A stretch of 64,000 nt of DNA from Spartobacteria bacterium (lineage in GTDB: Bacteria > Verrucomicrobiota > Verrucomicrobiia > Chthoniobacterales > UBA10450): NCBI GenBank assembly GCA_003169695.1, contig PNAS01000026.1, positions 62,001 through 126,000 of the forward strand, in the 5' to 3' direction. The notes beneath the pieces are model-generated. The model was not told the origin of the DNA. It worked only from the letters and a program-made list of their open reading frames with translations, and searched no databases. The position numbers were made by a program, and so were the translations under genes. Of this stretch, positions 61,525-64,000 are shown in pieces. Positions within the stretch are counted from its first letter, which is position 1. Every line of letters starts with the position of its first letter.

Positions 61525-61809
61525 TTACTCCGAGAGCGTATCGATTCGTTCCGCCAGGCTGAAGTCGAGCTCGGTGAGGCCGCCTTTGCTATGCGTGGAA
61601 AGAATCAAGCGCACCTTGTTATAGCGAATATCGATGTCGGGATGGTGTTCCTCGTCCTCGGCGACTTCCGCGACCCCATTCACAAAATCGATTGATTCGG
61701 AAAAGTCGTCGAACTCGAACGTGCGCTCGATATGCTTCTTCTCCAGTTCCCACTCCGGGATCTTTTTCAGGCGCGCTTTCGCCTCATCCGTTTTTAGCAA
61801 ATCAGCCAT
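61525..61809 (-). CDS. phhB: 4a-hydroxytetrahydrobiopterin dehydratase
   Basis: 94 residues; regenerates pterin cofactor after aromatic amino-acid hydroxylation and also acts as a PCD/DCoH fold protein in molybdopterin or folate contexts. The family signature is nearly complete: EDEEHHPDIDIRYNKV with the active-site His pair, then LSTHSKGGLTELDFSLAERID. I chose the ATG at 61809 (MADLLKTDEAK), the normal start. A pterin-dependent hydroxylase is not seen nearby. Confidence 0.92.
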   Translation of the reverse strand: MADLLKTDEAKARLKKIPEWELEKKHIERTFEFDDFSESIDFVNGVAEVAEDEEHHPDIDIRYNKVRLILSTHSKGGLTELDFSLAERIDTLSE

Positions 61810-61886
61810 AACCGGGAACGAGTAACATCCCAAACTCGTTTTGCAAATGGGGAATCAACTCCTTTAGAACTGTTGCTGGGAGGCGT

Positions 61887-61973
61887 GGTGGATCGCGCGC
61901 CCCATCGCGCGATGGGAGAGAAATGCGGCTGCGCCGCTCAAGTCAACATCGCACGCGGAGCGCTCGATCCACC
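61887..61973. repeat. Nested inverted repeat at the 3' end of the glycosyltransferase-like gene
   Basis: GGTGGATCG (61887-61895) pairs with CGATCCACC (61965-61973). Just inside the left arm is a perfect 16-base palindrome, CCCATCGCGCGATGGG (61901-61916). The right arm ends at the base before the stop codon of the minus-strand gene. It could act as a processing or termination structure, or be another dispersed repeat. Confidence 0.5.
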
Positions 61974-63116
61974 TCACAAATCGAGAATCCTGCGGAGATT
62001 TTTCACCGAATCAAAAATTTCCATCGCGCAATCGCGCGCTTGCTTTGAAAGCCGCGGCCAATCCACGAGGACTTCATTCACGGCCGTTTCCGCTTCGGCG
62101 AGCCGGCTAACGAAGCGGAACCCACTCTCGCGCGGCAAGTAATTTCGGGCCCCGGTATCTTCCGTAATTACAGGCCGTCCGAACGCGAGAAACGCCGCCG
62201 ACCGATCGCTCAGCCATCCAGAGCGCCAGGCTACGTCGACGCCTTTGATCGCGGTGAATTCGCCGAGCGCGCTGGCCACGTACCGTCGATACGCGCGTGG
62301 TGTCCGTGCGACGCGATGCGGAGAGACGACATGCCAGCCTCGCTCGCGCAGTCGCGCAATCTCGGGATCGTCCGCGTTTAGATTCATGGCGAGCTCGAAA
62401 CAAACGCCCGGAACGCGACGAGGTAAATTCAGGTACGGTTCGAAGGCAAACTTTTTCGAGAGATCTGGGAACTCGCCATCGACCTCGACTCCCCCTCCCC
62501 AATACCACTGCCCGATTGTCGAGAATTTGGCGGTTCTCGGGCGGCGCTGCGGCTGAAGAAGTTCGGTGTCGGCCAGCGGATAAAATGTCCGCCACCCGAG
62601 CGGGGACGGAGGCAACCGGCAATTCTTCGCGTGGACATTGAGCCCGATCGTCCAGAACTCGTGGTGATGGGATTGGCCCATCTCAATTTTCGTCATCCAG
62701 AAAAAGATTTCGCTCGGATCGAGATCGCAAAAAATCCGCCGTTCGAACTCCAGGAGAAACGGAGGATGGAGGGAGTAGCTCAGGTTAAGCAACGTATTCG
62801 GACCTGCCAGACGCTCGCGCAGTTCGCGACGCGACATTCCGAAGCAACGCATTCGTGCCAGCTCGTGCACGTCATCGGCCGGCGCTTGATGAAGCAGACA
62901 ATAACATTTCTGGAGGCCATGTTCCCGCAGGCGCCGCTGGAAATGGCGAATGCGCGCTTCGTCTTCGCGCGCGTCGGCGGTCGCTGGCAGGAGCTCGAGC
63001 CAGACAGCGTCGAGACCGAGCCGGCGCAATCCCAGCATCCATTGCAGCGGCACCGAAAAATTGCCGCCTCCTTCCGGGTATTTCGCCGCAAACCCGCAGC
63101 CGAGGAAGATCGTCAC
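61974..63116 (-). CDS. Glycosyltransferase-like protein (paralogue of 35432-36604)
   Basis: About 380 residues from a GTG at 63116. It opens FLGCGFAAKYPEGGGNFSVP with QWMLGLRRLGLDAVWLELL, a GT-B-like first half. The second half has GEFTAIKGVDVAWRSGWLSD, RSAAFLAFGRPVITEDTGA and a C-terminal helix. Those motifs match the gene at 35432-36604 in order and wording. The donor and acceptor are unknown. It stands alone on this strand, with tRNA-Arg ~90 bases behind its start. The GTG start lacks a strong Shine-Dalgarno. Confidence 0.65.
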   Translation of the reverse strand: MTIFLGCGFAAKYPEGGGNFSVPLQWMLGLRRLGLDAVWLELLPATADAREDEARIRHFQRRLREHGLQKCYCLLHQAPADDVHELARMRCFGMSRRELRERLAGPNTLLNLSYSLHPPFLLEFERRIFCDLDPSEIFFWMTKIEMGQSHHHEFWTIGLNVHAKNCRLPPSPLGWRTFYPLADTELLQPQRRPRTAKFSTIGQWYWGGGVEVDGEFPDLSKKFAFEPYLNLPRRVPGVCFELAMNLNADDPEIARLRERGWHVVSPHRVARTPRAYRRYVASALGEFTAIKGVDVAWRSGWLSDRSAAFLAFGRPVITEDTGARNYLPRESGFRFVSRLAEAETAVNEVLVDWPRLSKQARDCAMEIFDSVKNLRRILDL

Positions 63117-63208
63117 AGACAGAGAATCGTCCGTCTCGGATTTCGCTCAAGCCGAGCGTGTCCGTCATTTGACGGCCCATGCATCATCCGCTAATTAGCA
63201 TCCGCCGA

Positions 63209-63282
63209 GCACCCGTAGCTCAACTGGATAGAGCATCTGACTACGGATCAGAAGGTTTGAAGTTCGAATCTTCACGGGTGCG
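63209..63282 (+). tRNA. tRNA-Arg (anticodon ACG)
   Basis: A full cloverleaf can be drawn. The acceptor stem is GCACCCG/CGGGTGC. The D arm is within TAGCTCAACTGGATAGAGCA. The anticodon stem is TCTGA/TCAGA with loop CTACGGA giving anticodon ACG. The T arm is TGAAG-TTCGAAT-CTTCA. The discriminator is G and the CCA end is not encoded (CAC follows). It should read CGN arginine codons after A34-to-I editing. Confidence 0.95.
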
Positions 63283-63359
63283 CACCTATGGTTAGCCGAC
63301 CTTTCAAACCAGCAAGTTCTTTGCGTAACGCAGCCTGGTCAGCTCCAGTTAATGCCCAT

Positions 63360-64000
63360 TCAGGGCACGATGTAAACTTCGACGACAGCTACGCCTGTTG
63401 TGTTGCCTGTTCCGTGTATGATCGCGGTGTAATTGCCGTCCGGTAGTGTCGTGACAAGCGCTGATTCACGAATGTCAGTGGGCGCCAGGCCTGTTTGGTT
63501 AATGTCATTTTCCTGCGACTGTTGCCAGTTATCATTACTGATCAACGTGGAACCGTTCGCGTTCTTGAGTTCCAGAAAAGGATCTTGTAACGCGTCCGTG
63601 ATCCCGAAGGCAGACAGCGATGGTCCTATCGCGCGGATGACGACACGTCCGTTGGCTCGCCCATTTCCTCCGATGATGAAACCGCCGATCATGACGTTGT
63701 CGTTAGTTCCCACAAACCCGCGCGTGCTGATGTTTGCAAGTTGCGAATCCGCCGCAAGATCGTCGTCATACATCTCGACCAGCGCTGTGCCGCTCGTTTC
63801 GTTATTTCCGCGGACGATCGCCGTGTATCGCCCCGGCAGAAGCGTAATGACAAGCGCGGATTCAGAGTCATCCGCCGGCGTCAATCCCGCCGCTGCCAGC
63901 TCCGCCGCTGACACTGCATCGTCGTTCCAGTTGTCATTCGCGGCCATCAGAGTACCATCGGCACCGTGGAGCTCGAGAACCGGATCCGCCAGCACGTCGT
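63360..64000 (-). CDS. Secreted protein, C-terminal repeat modules (5' end outside window)
   Basis: The frame is open to the window edge, so only the last ~213 residues are seen. They hold one complete module and most of a second: ANISTRGFVGTNDNVMIGGF, VVIRAIGPSLSAFGI, LISNDNW, RESALVTTLPDGNYTAIIHG and VAVVEVY. The Kelch protein at 45159-48704 ends in the same two-module arrangement. Such tails probably form beta-sandwich domains for surface attachment or secretion; this is inference. tRNA-Arg lies ~80 bases beyond the stop. No terminator was obvious. Confidence 0.75.
   Translation of the reverse strand, partial: DVLADPVLELHGADGTLMAANDNWNDDAVSAAELAAAGLTPADDSESALVITLLPGRYTAIVRGNNETSGTALVEMYDDDLAADSQLANISTRGFVGTNDNVMIGGFIIGGNGRANGRVVIRAIGPSLSAFGITDALQDPFLELKNANGSTLISNDNWQQSQENDINQTGLAPTDIRESALVTTLPDGNYTAIIHGTGNTTGVAVVEVYIVP

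Overview
The window reads as chromosomal DNA from a Gram-negative, probably free-living heterotroph. The best guess is a soil-type Verrucomicrobiota (Spartobacteria/Chthoniobacterales-like). This is an inference from gene style and was not tested by any search. The supporting signs are LPS inner-core genes (heptose and Kdo activation), a Dop/PafA-type ligase outside Actinobacteria, DUF4388 and CHASE3 signalling proteins, large secreted Kelch proteins with a repeated C-terminal module, and many RAYT-type REP sequences. No rRNA and no CRISPR array were seen. One tRNA (Arg, ACG) is present.

Layout. 1-4.3 kb: a branched-chain acyl-CoA/isoprenoid degradation cluster (HMG-CoA lyase end, AtuA pair, biotin-dependent carboxyltransferase). 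A recombination has joined the start of an enoyl-CoA hydratase to a decayed second copy of the carboxyltransferase 3' end. 4.4-7.1 kb: mannose-1-phosphate guanylyltransferase, ruvX and truA. 7.2-15.9 kb: a large hybrid histidine kinase, an isolated nuoB-nuoC pair, a broken purine nucleoside phosphorylase, a 7TM-HD phosphohydrolase with phoH, and two small secreted proteins. 16-23.4 kb: a housekeeping block (rfaE1, gmhB, kdsB, pyrG; sua5/tsaC and purE; aroK and queG). 23.5-28.2 kb: a MacAB-like export system (adaptor, ATPase, two FtsX-type permeases). 28.3-32.9 kb: a multi-domain response regulator with a duplicated unknown C-terminal module, purB, a 60-residue conserved-looking protein and DedA. 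33-36.6 kb: ABC exporter, acyltransferase and glycosyltransferase, probably for surface glycan.

36.6-50.4 kb is accessory: an ester-cyclase-like protein, carbonic anhydrase, an unknown membrane protein, a methyltransferase, several unknown small membrane proteins, a truncated gene copy ending in a 92-bp inverted-repeat element, a 14-repeat Kelch secreted protein, a possible PD-(D/E)XK nuclease and an orphan antitoxin. 50.4-58.5 kb is the most unusual part. Two near-identical radical-SAM genes, each preceded by the same REP and the same promoter-like block, flank a REP-associated tyrosine transposase embedded in several kinds of REP hairpin. They are followed by an HtrA-like protease overlapping a paralogue that has lost the protease signature. 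58.5-64 kb: SGNH hydrolase, Dop/PafA homologue, DUF5069 protein, pterin dehydratase with a tiny membrane protein, a second glycosyltransferase-like gene, tRNA-Arg, and the 3' end of another secreted protein with the repeated C-terminal module.

Coordinates of short sites were read by eye and may be off by one or two bases.
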